Assembly (NCBI GenBank): GCA_001797465.1
Contig: MGPQ01000020.1
Coordinates: 62,001 to 126,000, forward strand
Source of the DNA: Deltaproteobacteria bacterium GWB2_55_19
GTDB lineage: Bacteria > Desulfobacterota > GWC2-55-46
Length of the DNA: 64,000 nt
Direction of reading: 5' to 3'
Below are positions 44,412-53,741 of this stretch, in pieces. The translations under genes and the position numbers were made by a program. Positions within the stretch are counted from its first letter, which is position 1, and every line of letters starts with the position of its first letter. A model generated the notes under the pieces. It was not told the origin of the DNA, ran no database searches, and was given only the letters and a program-made list of their open reading frames with translations.

Positions 44412-45191
44412 TTGCCGGTGCCTGACGCCCTCTTGATAGTGCCTTTTCTGTTCGGGGCTGTTGTGGGGAGTTTCCTGAACGTCTGCATCTGCCGCCTCCC
44501 GGAAGGGGTCTCCGTCGTCTTCCCGCCGTCCCGGTGTCCCGCGTGCGGGGCGGGCATCCCCTTCTATTATAATATCCCGATACTCGGCTGGTTCATCCTC
44601 AGGGGCCGTTCCGCCTGTTGCGGTGCTCCCCTTTCTTTCAAGTATCCGCTCATCGAGGCCGTGACCGCGGTCTTCGCAGTCCTCCTTGCCGTAAGGTTCG
44701 GATACGGGGCCGAGCTCTTCGTCTACTTCACATTTGTCTCAGCGCTCATCGTCGTCACCTTCATCGATCTCAAGCACCAGATAATCCCGGACGTCATCAG
44801 CCTCCCCGGCATCGCCGTAGGGCTCATTCTGTCGTGGGTCATGCCCGTCGGCATAGTCGACGCGCTCATTGGCGTTGCCATTGGAGGAGGCATACTTTTC
44901 GGCATAGCCGCGGCCTACCTCCTCCTTACCGGCCAGGACGGCATGGGAGGCGGCGACATAAAACTCCTCGCCATGATAGGCGCCTTTCTCGGGTGGAAGG
45001 GTGTTATCGTGACGCTCCTTCTTGGGTCGTTCCTCGGGGCGGCGACAGGCGTCATTTTCATGGTCTTTGCCGGAAAGGGGGCGAAGTTCCCCATACCCTT
45101 CGGGCCGTTCCTCGCCGCAGGGGCGCTCGCGTACCTATTTTTCGGTGAAGAGCTCATTAACTGGTACATAATAAGGGCCGTCGGTCCTTAA
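44412..45191 (+). CDS. pilD: Prepilin peptidase / N-methyltransferase PilD
   Basis: A 259-residue inner-membrane aspartyl protease that cuts and methylates prepilins. The methylase-side start FGAVVGSFLNVCICRLPEG and the aspartates D119 (FIDLKHQIIPD) and D182 (GGGDIKLL) are intact, with about seven membrane segments. The usual two CxxC pairs are changed: C42 and C45 are present, but the second pair is C69-C70 side by side. TTG start at 44412 (or GTG at 44418). It precedes the pilS-pilR pair and the prepilin cluster, as expected. Confidence 0.95.
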   Translation: MPVPDALLIVPFLFGAVVGSFLNVCICRLPEGVSVVFPPSRCPACGAGIPFYYNIPILGWFILRGRSACCGAPLSFKYPLIEAVTAVFAVLLAVRFGYGAELFVYFTFVSALIVVTFIDLKHQIIPDVISLPGIAVGLILSWVMPVGIVDALIGVAIGGGILFGIAAAYLLLTGQDGMGGGDIKLLAMIGAFLGWKGVIVTLLLGSFLGAATGVIFMVFAGKGAKFPIPFGPFLAAGALAYLFFGEELINWYIIRAVGP

Positions 45192-45288
45192 GCGGAGGGG
45201 GCGATGGGCCCGCAAGGCGTTTATGCGGCTCGTGTAGGAATTGGCGGAAGACGCCTGATCCCCGGGAAAGCCGGACTAAGGACCAGTT

Positions 45289-46821
45289 ATGAGCGGTCTT
45301 AAGATGAAGCGCCAGCTTGGCATAAGGTTTCAGCTCATCGCCGGGATAGTCATCATGACGCTCTCCGGCATCGTCCTCATCGGGGCCTTGAGCGCGGTCA
45401 TCATCGAGAGGACGGCCTTCAATTGGAAGGTGAACGAGGCCGAGAGGCTCGTCTCCTTCCTCCGCGCATCTTACCCATCCGAGACCGTTGACCCGTCTAT
45501 CGGCTACCGCCATTTTGTCAGGACTTTGAAGGAGTTTGGCGCGGCCGAATACGCCATAGTCGGCCCCGGCGGGCGCCTCCTCGCCGGGGAGGCGAAGAAG
45601 CGCGAGTACGACGGCGGGGATGTCGTCTATTCAGGTGAGTCTCTGACTATCAAGAGGCTCGGGGGCGGGTGGTTCCGCGGCATGGGGGACGCCCTCCACG
45701 TTACCGCGCGGCTTAAGCAGTCCGGGAAGGACGGATACATGACCTTCACGCTGCCCCTCTCAGGCGCGAGCGAGGACCTCTCCAGGGTCAGGAGGTTCCT
45801 CCTGATATACGCCCTCCTCGACGCCGTCGTTATCGTCGTCTTCGGCGCCTATTTCCTCTCCCGCTACATAGTCGCCCCGATAAGGGCGCTCGACAAGGCG
45901 GCTACCCGCATAGCCGGAGGCAACCTGGATGAGAGGGCCGAAGCTCATGTCGATAACGAGGTCGGGTCCCTTGCCGCGTCCTTCAATACAATGGCCGATA
46001 GGCTCTCATCCGAGATTAAGAGCCTCGAGCGGGCGAACGAGGAGCTCAACACCGCGCAGGAGGAGTTGCTGCGATCTTCCACGCTCGCGGTCGTCGGAAG
46101 GCTCGCGGCGGGGATCGCCCACGAGGTAGGCAACCCGCTCGGCGCGGTCAACGGCTACCTCGACATCCTCGCCAGGGGCGGCTTGAGCAAAGACGAGGAA
46201 AGGGATATCCTTGAGAGGAGCGTAAGGGAGGTCTCCCGCATCGACTTCATCGTAAGGGAATTCCTTGAGATATCGAGGCCCGCTTCCCGCCCGCTTGAGC
46301 CTGTCGACATGAACTCGGTCGTAAGGGAGACTGTTACGACGCTTGAGGCGCACAAAGATTTCAGGGGAATAGACACGGCCTTTGTGTTAAAAGAGGGACT
46401 GCCTCCGGTTTTGATCGACGCGAGGAAGCTCCGGCAGGTATTCATGAACATACTCATGAACGCGGCCCATTCTTTCGCCGGCGTCGAGGGCGCAAAAAAG
46501 GTGACGATAGAGTCCGGGACCGAGACGAGGACAGTTGCGAGGAGGAGACGCAGGGACGACCCCCGGTTCTCGCCCTCTCCTGAAAGGGATTTTGTCTTCG
46601 TCCGCGTAACCGACATGGGCTCCGGCGTCAGCACGGAGGCCGCCTCCAGGATATTCGAGCCTTTCTACACGACCAAGGGGCCGTCCATGGGCACGGGGCT
46701 CGGGTTGTTCGTATCGCAGTCGATAATAAATACGTACGGCGGGGAGATAACGCTTTCGTCAAGCGAGGGCGCCGGGGCGTCGTTTACGGTCTCGCTTCCC
46801 GTCCCCGTTGAAAAGGCGTAA
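45289..46821 (+). CDS. Sensor histidine kinase, PilS/NtrB-like
   Basis: A 510-residue kinase: a membrane segment near 18-40, a periplasmic domain of about 125 residues, a second membrane segment near 172-192, HAMP, then RLAAGIAHEVGNPLGAVNGYL with the phosphorylated His and an ATPase domain (NILMNAAHSF, DMGSGV, MGTGLGLFV). The HEVGNPL box and lack of a CA-lid insertion resemble NtrB-type kinases that signal to sigma-54 activators. The partner is the response regulator 12 bases downstream. Together they probably sense membrane or pilin status. Confidence 0.92.
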   Translation: MSGLKMKRQLGIRFQLIAGIVIMTLSGIVLIGALSAVIIERTAFNWKVNEAERLVSFLRASYPSETVDPSIGYRHFVRTLKEFGAAEYAIVGPGGRLLAGEAKKREYDGGDVVYSGESLTIKRLGGGWFRGMGDALHVTARLKQSGKDGYMTFTLPLSGASEDLSRVRRFLLIYALLDAVVIVVFGAYFLSRYIVAPIRALDKAATRIAGGNLDERAEAHVDNEVGSLAASFNTMADRLSSEIKSLERANEELNTAQEELLRSSTLAVVGRLAAGIAHEVGNPLGAVNGYLDILARGGLSKDEERDILERSVREVSRIDFIVREFLEISRPASRPLEPVDMNSVVRETVTTLEAHKDFRGIDTAFVLKEGLPPVLIDARKLRQVFMNILMNAAHSFAGVEGAKKVTIESGTETRTVARRRRRDDPRFSPSPERDFVFVRVTDMGSGVSTEAASRIFEPFYTTKGPSMGTGLGLFVSQSIINTYGGEITLSSSEGAGASFTVSLPVPVEKA

Positions 46822-46833
46822 GGACATGAGGGG

Positions 46834-48231
46834 ATGAGGATACTCATCATAGACGACGAAGACTCGATGCGCCACATGCTCTCGGTGATCCTGAAGCGCG
46901 AGGGCTATGAGCCGGTCTCGGTCGCCGAGGCCGCGAAGGCGCTCGATCTCCTTGAGGCCGACGACTTCGACTTCATACTCTGCGACATAAAGATGCCTGG
47001 CCTCGACGGGCTCTCGTTCCTCAAGGCCCTGAAGGACAGGGGGCTTGCGCGCACAGTCATCATGATGAGCGCCTACGGGACGTTCGAAACGGCTCTCGAG
47101 TGCATGAAGCTCGGCGCCTACGACTATATCTCAAAGCCGTTCAAGGCCGACGAGATAGTGCTGACGGTCAAAAAGGCCGAGGAGAGGGAGAAGCTCAAGA
47201 GGGAGAATACGCGCCTTAAGGCGGATGCGCTCGAAGAGTACGACTTTACGAACATATTTACGATTGACGGGAATATGCTCTCCATACTCGGCCTCGTTCG
47301 GAAGGTCGCGGATTACACCACCTCAGTCCTCATACTCGGGGAATCCGGCACCGGCAAGGAGCTCGTCGCCAGGGCCATACACTACGGTGGACAGAGGGCG
47401 CAGAAACCCTTTGTAACCGTCAACTGCGGGGCGATCCCCGGCGCGCTCCTTGAGAGCGAGCTCTTCGGGCACGTGAAGGGGGCGTTTACCGACGCGCACA
47501 GGACCAAGACAGGGCTCTTCCAGGAGGCAAACGGCGGGACGATATTCTTAGACGAGGTGGGGGAACTCCCGATGGAGCTCCAGGTGAAACTGCTCCGCGT
47601 ACTTCAGGAGGGGGAAATAAGGAAGGTCGGGGACACAAAGTCGGCCAAGGTAGACGCGCGGGTCGTAGCCGCGACCATTAAGGACCTGAAAGACGAGATA
47701 CGAAAGGGGGCGTTCAGGGAGGACCTCTATTACAGGCTGAACGTCATAGAGATAAAGCTCCCGACGCTACGTGAGAGGCCCTTTGACATACCCGGGCTCG
47801 CCGCGCGCTTCGTCGAAAAGTATTCAAGGAAGTTCGGCAAGCCTCCGAAGAGGGTATCGGAGGAGGCGTTAGCGATTCTCGCCGGGTATGCATGGCCGGG
47901 GAACATCCGGGAGCTTGAGAACGTGATTGAGCGGGCTATGATACTCGAGGAGACCGATACCATCAGGCCTAAGTCCCTGCCCATAGCCGGGCCGAACGCA
48001 GGGGGCAGGGCGTCATTGCAGGCGGCCGATGCCCTGGAGAGCCAGCTTTCGTCCGCTACGCCGCGCCGACCCTCAGACGACCTCTCCATCAAGCGCGCCC
48101 AGGAGGCGATGGAGAAAGACCTTATAAAAAGGGCGCTGGAAAGGACCCGCAACAACAAGACAAAGGCCGCAGAGATACTGGAAATAAGCCACAGGGCCCT
48201 CCTCTACAAGATAAAAAATTATGGACTATGA
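46834..48231 (+). CDS. Sigma-54-dependent response regulator, PilR/NtrC-like
   Basis: A 465-residue regulator: receiver (phospho-acceptor D51 in LCDIKMPG), AAA+ domain (Walker A GESGTGKEL, GAFTDA loop in place of the usual GAFTGA, and DEVGELPMELQVKLLRVLQ), and a C-terminal Fis-type helix-turn-helix (NNKTKAAEILEISHRALLYKI). The GAFT loop contacts sigma-54. A good sigma-54 promoter lies directly downstream before the pilin genes, a likely target. The stop codon is inside the terminator stem. Confidence 0.94.
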   Translation: MRILIIDDEDSMRHMLSVILKREGYEPVSVAEAAKALDLLEADDFDFILCDIKMPGLDGLSFLKALKDRGLARTVIMMSAYGTFETALECMKLGAYDYISKPFKADEIVLTVKKAEEREKLKRENTRLKADALEEYDFTNIFTIDGNMLSILGLVRKVADYTTSVLILGESGTGKELVARAIHYGGQRAQKPFVTVNCGAIPGALLESELFGHVKGAFTDAHRTKTGLFQEANGGTIFLDEVGELPMELQVKLLRVLQEGEIRKVGDTKSAKVDARVVAATIKDLKDEIRKGAFREDLYYRLNVIEIKLPTLRERPFDIPGLAARFVEKYSRKFGKPPKRVSEEALAILAGYAWPGNIRELENVIERAMILEETDTIRPKSLPIAGPNAGGRASLQAADALESQLSSATPRRPSDDLSIKRAQEAMEKDLIKRALERTRNNKTKAAEILEISHRALLYKIKNYGL

Positions 48232-48252
48232 AAAAAGTTCATAGTTTTTTTG
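48225..48252 (+). terminator. Terminator overlapping the pilR-like stop codon
   Basis: ACTATGAA (48225-48232) pairs with TTCATAGT (48238-48245), loop AAAAG, then TTTTTT. The TGA stop (48229-48231) is inside the 5' arm, which separates the regulator genes from the pilin operon. Confidence 0.85.
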
Positions 48253-48294
48253 GCCTCTTGAAATTTTAAATCAGGAAAATCAGCTGGTTACACT

Positions 48295-48310
48295 TGGCAT
48301 ATTAATTGCT
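48295..48310 (+). promoter_or_regulatory. Sigma-54 promoter of the prepilin operon
   Basis: TGGCATATTAATTGCT: GG at -24 and GC at -12 are exactly 12 bases apart, and TGGCA and TTGCT match the sigma-54 consensus. The start site would be about 48320, 17 bases before the first pilin ATG. Confidence 0.8.
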
Positions 48311-48336
48311 TCTTATTAAGGCAGAGGTGTTGACGT

Positions 48337-48819
48337 ATGTCTATAAAAGATGATTCGGGTATCTCATTGGCTGAGCTCCTTGTGGTGATAGCGTTGATGG
48401 GCGTAATAACCGTCATTGCCGTACCCGCGATAGTAGGCCAGATGTCGCATTTGAGGCTTACGAGCTCGGTAAGGGACATTTCTACCGAGCTGAACGCCGC
48501 GAGGCTCAAGGCCATATCCAATAACACCATGTACAGGGTCCAGTTTACGCTCAACTCCGGCGCCGCCGATACGTACAGGCTCTACGTCTACGACGCGACC
48601 CTGGACTCCTGGTCGGCCGAGACTTCGAGGACGACGAGGTCTCTTGAGGGCGGGATAAACATAAGCACTCCCTCCGCTGACTTCAATGTGGACTTCCGCC
48701 CGAACGGGTCTTCGACCGGGGCCTCCATATGCGTTGACAACACCGGGACCTCCGGCGACAGGATGGAGGTCACGGCGCAGACTTCAACAGGCATGATAAC
48801 GATTACTACAGGGTGCTGA
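48337..48819 (+). CDS. Minor prepilin, FimT/GspH-like
   Basis: A 160-residue prepilin. A short leader MSIKDDSG is cut before Ile in G-ISLAELLVVIALMG; Glu at +5 is present. A GspH-type C-terminal domain follows (RDISTELNAARLKAISNNTMYRVQF, then strands). Ile at +1 instead of Phe is less common but accepted by PilD. First gene after the sigma-54 promoter. Confidence 0.9.
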   Translation: MSIKDDSGISLAELLVVIALMGVITVIAVPAIVGQMSHLRLTSSVRDISTELNAARLKAISNNTMYRVQFTLNSGAADTYRLYVYDATLDSWSAETSRTTRSLEGGINISTPSADFNVDFRPNGSSTGASICVDNTGTSGDRMEVTAQTSTGMITITTGC

Positions 48820-48821
48820 AA

Positions 48822-49307
48822 ATGGGTAAGCGCGGGTTCACTCTTATAGAAGTCCTTATTGCGATGACCATACTTTCCATTGGCATACTCGGGGTAGCCG
48901 GGCTCGCCGGGACGGTCATCAGGTCATCGGGTTACAGCCAGGCGCTCACTCAGGCGACCAACATAGCCCAGGAAAAGCTCGAGACGCTCGTAAGCGTTGA
49001 CTTTTCCAACATACAGGCTACCGACACCGCCACCGCGCGCACTGACTTGAGGAGGACCTGCACGCAGACCGACTTTACCGCCTCAAAACCCGTATACACA
49101 TGCGTGCCCACGACCGCCACAGTGACCGTCGGCGGCAAATCATATACCTGGGGATACACCGTCTCATACGTAGACCTTGACGCAAGCGGCACGGCAAGCG
49201 AGAACTCGGACGGACTGAAGAGGATAGACCTTACCGTATCCTGGACAGACGCCGTCTGGAGGGCTACAAAGAGCATCACGGCCGTAACCATGAGGACGAG
49301 GGGTTAA
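48822..49307 (+). CDS. Minor prepilin, PilV-like
   Basis: A 161-residue prepilin with leader MGKRG cut before FTLIEVLIAMTILSIGILG; Glu +5 present. The C-terminal domain has one Cys pair (RRTCTQTDF and YTCVPT). A GTG at 48813 would make three extra residues and overlap the previous stop; ATG at 48822 has AGGGTG upstream and gives a leader typical of PilV. It sits 4 bases before the giant pilin gene. Confidence 0.9.
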   Translation: MGKRGFTLIEVLIAMTILSIGILGVAGLAGTVIRSSGYSQALTQATNIAQEKLETLVSVDFSNIQATDTATARTDLRRTCTQTDFTASKPVYTCVPTTATVTVGGKSYTWGYTVSYVDLDASGTASENSDGLKRIDLTVSWTDAVWRATKSITAVTMRTRG

Positions 49308-49311
49308 TACT

Positions 49312-52300
49312 ATGAAGAACTGCGGCAAGGGCCTGACAGGAAGACGGACCGGGGCGGCGCGCGGCGCTGACCGCGGCTTCACGGTAGTGGAACTGATCAT
49401 ATCGATGTTCATAGTCGGGATAGTCGCCGCGGCTATTTTCACGCTCTACAACTCTTTTTACAGCGCGACCCGCTCGCAGGACCTGCTTTTGGAGGCTCAG
49501 CAGAACGCGAGGGTCGGCATAGACCTCATGGAAAGAGAGCTCGTCAACGCGGGCTACGACGCCGGCACCGCCGACATCTTAACCGAGGCGACGGCTAACT
49601 CCGTGGAGTTCACATACACCGACCCGTCCGACAATACGACCGTAAGCCCGACCGCGGGGCAGAGGCTCAAGGTCAAGTACTCGCTCAGTACCGAGGCAGG
49701 CATCCAGTACCTGCAGAGGACCGAGAAGGTCATGCCCGACGGCACCCCGGCCACCGAGAAGGTCATACCGTACGTCGACCAGTCCGGTGGTCTCACCCTG
49801 ACCTATTACGACGTCGACGGCGCACTGATAGACTACACCAGCATTGACGACGCAGGCGAGCAGTCGAACAGGAACGGCATTAAGTTCATTTCCGTCAGCC
49901 TGAAGACTACCGCAAAGGCCGCCGTGCAGGGCACTTCAGAGGTCAAGACGTTTACGCTCGACACGCACGTGATGCTCCGGAACATCGGGGTAGGCGCAAC
50001 GTCCGCTGATACGACCGCCCCGGCGGCCCCGACCGGCGTCCAGGTCAGGGACCCGGGGATATGCGCCAGGCTCAAGGTCAAGTGGACGAAGAACTCCGAG
50101 GGAGACATCGCCGGTTATAGGATATATTACGGGTCCGCGACCGGCACGTACACGGGCATACTCAACGTCCCGACGACTGTGCTCACCGGCTCGACCTACT
50201 CCTGCACGACCGTCTCCAGCACGATCGAGTGCACGATATTCCCGACGTCCCCGTCGCTCACCTATACGCCGTCCGACCCGTCGGGCGGGTCAGGCGCCAC
50301 GTACTTTATCGCTGTCAAGGCCTACGACAACTCCTATAATTACAGCGAGTATTCCTCCGAGGTGTCAGGGAGCCCGGCTACGAGCAACGCGACATTCGAC
50401 ACCGGCTCCGACGACTCCACCCTGAACCCGGTGAAACCAGCGGTCGTAACCGGCCTTTCCGCCGTTGACGGCGCAACCGACGGGCAGGTGGCGCTTTCGT
50501 GGAGCGCGTACAATACTACGGACAACCCGGACGTCGTGGGCTTCAGGATATACAGGTCCACTGCCCCGTTCACGGCCTATCCTGTGGACCCGGCGTCCGC
50601 CGGCATAGACTGGATAGCCGGAGAGCCCGGGAGCGGCAAGCCCGAGATCTCGCAGACCTCGACCGCTTATACCGACGTCGGCCCGAGTCTTGCTGGTTGC
50701 ACGGTCTACTACTACGCCATAGCCCCGGTCAACTGCGACGCTACACTCATATCGGACAGCGGCGGCGACCCGGACAGCGAGAAATACCTCCAGACCAACT
50801 ACGCGGCTACCTGCGGCAACGGCTCGACCGCCTGCACGCCGGGCACCGGGTTCTCCGCCGTCTCGGGGTCGGACACGGCCCCGAACGAGACGACGGCCCC
50901 TGACGCGCCTGTCATAGACGCGAGGGCCGGATGGAAGAGGGTCGCGCTCTCGCTCACTCAGCCCGCGTCCACTGACCTCGACCAGACATGCTTTTATGAG
51001 AACGACAGCGCCACGTACCCGGCGCTCCTTACCGACACCGGGTCCTACCCGAAGGTGAGCAATTGTTATCAGGTGAACACCGGCTCGACCCCTAACGCGA
51101 GGCTCGTGCCGGATTCCGGAGGCATATTCACTTCTTCCGAGCTTGCACCGGGGCAGTCCACGTCCTTCTGGCACGATTCCATGACCGTCGAGGACCCTGG
51201 GACGCCGTCTCTCGCCGAGACAGGGACTTATTCATACAGGGCCGTCTCGTTCGATCTCTGCGGCAACGGCTCGCCGTACACGAGCGCGCAGGCGACTACC
51301 ATACTCTGCGGCGAGGACCCGGCCTCCGGCGAAAAACCGCCTGCGGTGACAGCTGTCTCGGCCTCGTGCTGTTCGAACCCGGTCTCCCTAACGTGGACGG
51401 GCGTTCCCAGCGATACCGGCTCGCCGTCCACGCCGACGAACCCCTACGACCTCGCGGGATACAGGGTGTTCAGGTCGACGTCAGTGGACTTTACCGGCTC
51501 GACGATGGTCTCGGGTGCCGCGCCGTACTGGGGCTCGACATACAGCGACACGTCGGTATCCGACGGCGGGACGTACTATTACAGGATAGTCTCCACCGAT
51601 TGCCCGTACGAGAGGAACAACCCCTCGGAGGCGACGATAAAGAGCGACATGCTGAGCGGGTATCTCAATTCCGTAACCGTTGGGCCGGTGACGCCCGGGC
51701 AGATAGACAGGGATGAGAAGTGCGAGGACCCGGTCGCGCCGACCGACAACTCATGCACAAAGGACGACCACAGGGAGGCGCTGACCGGCGTTGACGTCAA
51801 CAACTCGACTGGGACCGGCAACAGCACTACTACGCCGAAGAGCGAGTACACCCACGAGACCGTTACCATGTACTTGAGCAACACCGCCGCCGGCGCGATG
51901 ACCATCCAGAACATTAGCGTAAGCTGGGTCAACTCAGGCGCGTACCTGCGGGAGATAAAGATCGGAGGCGGAAGGAGCGGCATCACCGCAATCGATACCA
52001 ACATAGCCGCTGGCGCGACAGCCACAGTGACCGGCAACGACCCTTACACCAGGGCGGTTACTGACGCTACCATCACCACAGGGACGATAACGGCAGGGGC
52101 CCGTTATGTCCCCATAACCTTCAAGTTCAAGGACGCGAGCGACTCAGCCGTCGACATGCGTGACGACCAGCTGTTGATAACGATCAAGGCCCGGAACGAC
52201 AGCACCTCCACCACACAGTGCCTGTCGTACATGACCGTTTCCAGGGGCCTCGAAGGGGTCTCCGTGCCGTTCGGCCCGTCGATATCCGCGACCCAGCAGG

Positions 52301-53730
52301 ACAAACCGGCCTCCCCGACCTTCAGTTATGCCGTCCCCGGGTCGTCCGGCAGTAACACCGTGCCTTCCGGCTCTGTTGCGCCGATAGAGGCGCCCTCGAG
52401 CGTTACGGTCACGGTCTCGGCGAGCATACAGGGCAATACGACCAACCAGGCTACGGGCCTTAAAGTGGCGGTCTCGTCGGCTACACTCTATTACAAGGCC
52501 ACGGCAAATACAGTCACCACGGCGCCTACCTCAGGGTATACATCGGTCTCGATGACGAACGCGAGCGGCAATACATGGACCGGCGCCATTCCGGCGAACG
52601 ACGGGTTCAGGCTCTGGTATTACATAGTCGCCAAGGACGCGGACGGCAACTGGGACCGCGACCCTGAGAAGACCGAGGGGGCCTATGTCTATGACCAGGG
52701 CGAGTTCGACGTATGCCTTGTAACCCCTAACGCGCCGACGAGCCTACAGGCCTCGCCGAGCGGGTCCGACGTGGCCCTTGTCTGGACCGCGCCGACCACA
52801 TACACGAACGGCGCTACTATCGACACCGGGCTCGACCCGATACAGTACAGGATATACAGGGGAGGGACGCAGATAGGGTCGGACCAGGCAGGGACGACTT
52901 ATTCCGACACGGGCCTCGCCAACGGCGTCTACGGCTACTATGTGAAGGCGATAAACTCCTGCGCCGACCCGTCGCCGAACGTCAGCGCTGAGTCCAACAC
53001 GGCCTCTGCGTGCGTCGGGGCCACCGGACAGGCGACCATTACAGTCACCCCCACGTCCATTTACAGGGGGGAGAGCTATACCGTCACAATAGTAGACTGC
53101 CTCGCCATAAACGGCGCGTACTCGGCTACGACTGAAGTCATAAACACGTCGAGCGGCTTTACCGGGTTTACGAACACATCCACCGCGCCCGGCTCCTACA
53201 ACCCGACGATAACCGAGACCGGCCCGGCGACCGGCACGTTCACCAAGACCATTACGACGACGAGCGACGTGACTGACTCAACAAAGCTCCTGACGCTCGC
53301 TACAGACACCGTGACCGTCACCTACCCGTATGCGAGTCCGTCGTCCAGGACCGTAAGCGTCGTAGTTGACCCGTGCACGAACACCCCGAAGGCCCCGACG
53401 GGCTTCACCGGGACGATTGTAAGCAACAACGCGAACCTCTCGTGGACGGCGGTCACGCAGAACACCGACAACTCGGCGATAACCGACCTCGTTGGATACA
53501 AGATATACGAGAGGGTCTGCGCCAAGAACAAGACCAACTGCACAGGCTCCGACATAGTCGCGGAGTGGTTTCTGAGGACTACGGTAGCGGCCGGCACGAC
53601 TACGGCGAGCCTCGGGCCGGACCAGGGCGCATGGAACCAGAGGATATACTACTTCAAGGCGACGGCGTACGACTCCTGTTCAACGCCGGTGGAGAGCGCC
53701 TACTCATCCACTTGGAACGAGACAAACTGA
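49312..53730 (+). CDS. Giant PilW-like prepilin fused to fibronectin type III modules
   Basis: A 1472-residue protein. A 22-residue leader ends in G before FTVVELIISMFIVGIVAA (Glu +5), as in PilW, and the pilin part reaches about residue 230 (EAQQNARVGIDLMERELVNAG is typical PilW). Then come FN3-like modules at about 235-352, 374-500, 530-665, 677-784, 1142-1237 and 1360-1472, many opening with APTG or APDAP and including GYRIYYG or GYRVFRS. Between 785 and 1135, and 1238-1355, are other beta-rich, Ser/Thr-rich parts. Usual PilW proteins are 200-350 residues. There is a regular supply of Cys in pairs. It should be inserted near the pilus tip, and could bind carbohydrate or protein. Confidence 0.88.
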   Translation: MKNCGKGLTGRRTGAARGADRGFTVVELIISMFIVGIVAAAIFTLYNSFYSATRSQDLLLEAQQNARVGIDLMERELVNAGYDAGTADILTEATANSVEFTYTDPSDNTTVSPTAGQRLKVKYSLSTEAGIQYLQRTEKVMPDGTPATEKVIPYVDQSGGLTLTYYDVDGALIDYTSIDDAGEQSNRNGIKFISVSLKTTAKAAVQGTSEVKTFTLDTHVMLRNIGVGATSADTTAPAAPTGVQVRDPGICARLKVKWTKNSEGDIAGYRIYYGSATGTYTGILNVPTTVLTGSTYSCTTVSSTIECTIFPTSPSLTYTPSDPSGGSGATYFIAVKAYDNSYNYSEYSSEVSGSPATSNATFDTGSDDSTLNPVKPAVVTGLSAVDGATDGQVALSWSAYNTTDNPDVVGFRIYRSTAPFTAYPVDPASAGIDWIAGEPGSGKPEISQTSTAYTDVGPSLAGCTVYYYAIAPVNCDATLISDSGGDPDSEKYLQTNYAATCGNGSTACTPGTGFSAVSGSDTAPNETTAPDAPVIDARAGWKRVALSLTQPASTDLDQTCFYENDSATYPALLTDTGSYPKVSNCYQVNTGSTPNARLVPDSGGIFTSSELAPGQSTSFWHDSMTVEDPGTPSLAETGTYSYRAVSFDLCGNGSPYTSAQATTILCGEDPASGEKPPAVTAVSASCCSNPVSLTWTGVPSDTGSPSTPTNPYDLAGYRVFRSTSVDFTGSTMVSGAAPYWGSTYSDTSVSDGGTYYYRIVSTDCPYERNNPSEATIKSDMLSGYLNSVTVGPVTPGQIDRDEKCEDPVAPTDNSCTKDDHREALTGVDVNNSTGTGNSTTTPKSEYTHETVTMYLSNTAAGAMTIQNISVSWVNSGAYLREIKIGGGRSGITAIDTNIAAGATATVTGNDPYTRAVTDATITTGTITAGARYVPITFKFKDASDSAVDMRDDQLLITIKARNDSTSTTQCLSYMTVSRGLEGVSVPFGPSISATQQDKPASPTFSYAVPGSSGSNTVPSGSVAPIEAPSSVTVTVSASIQGNTTNQATGLKVAVSSATLYYKATANTVTTAPTSGYTSVSMTNASGNTWTGAIPANDGFRLWYYIVAKDADGNWDRDPEKTEGAYVYDQGEFDVCLVTPNAPTSLQASPSGSDVALVWTAPTTYTNGATIDTGLDPIQYRIYRGGTQIGSDQAGTTYSDTGLANGVYGYYVKAINSCADPSPNVSAESNTASACVGATGQATITVTPTSIYRGESYTVTIVDCLAINGAYSATTEVINTSSGFTGFTNTSTAPGSYNPTITETGPATGTFTKTITTTSDVTDSTKLLTLATDTVTVTYPYASPSSRTVSVVVDPCTNTPKAPTGFTGTIVSNNANLSWTAVTQNTDNSAITDLVGYKIYERVCAKNKTNCTGSDIVAEWFLRTTVAAGTTTASLGPDQGAWNQRIYYFKATAYDSCSTPVESAYSSTWNETN

Positions 53731-53741
53731 CCGGGGGCCTT

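Noticed and set aside
53373-53741. N-terminal extension of the PilX-like gene
   Set aside because: The open frame upstream of 53742 overlaps the giant pilin gene and would bury the prepilin leader inside the protein.
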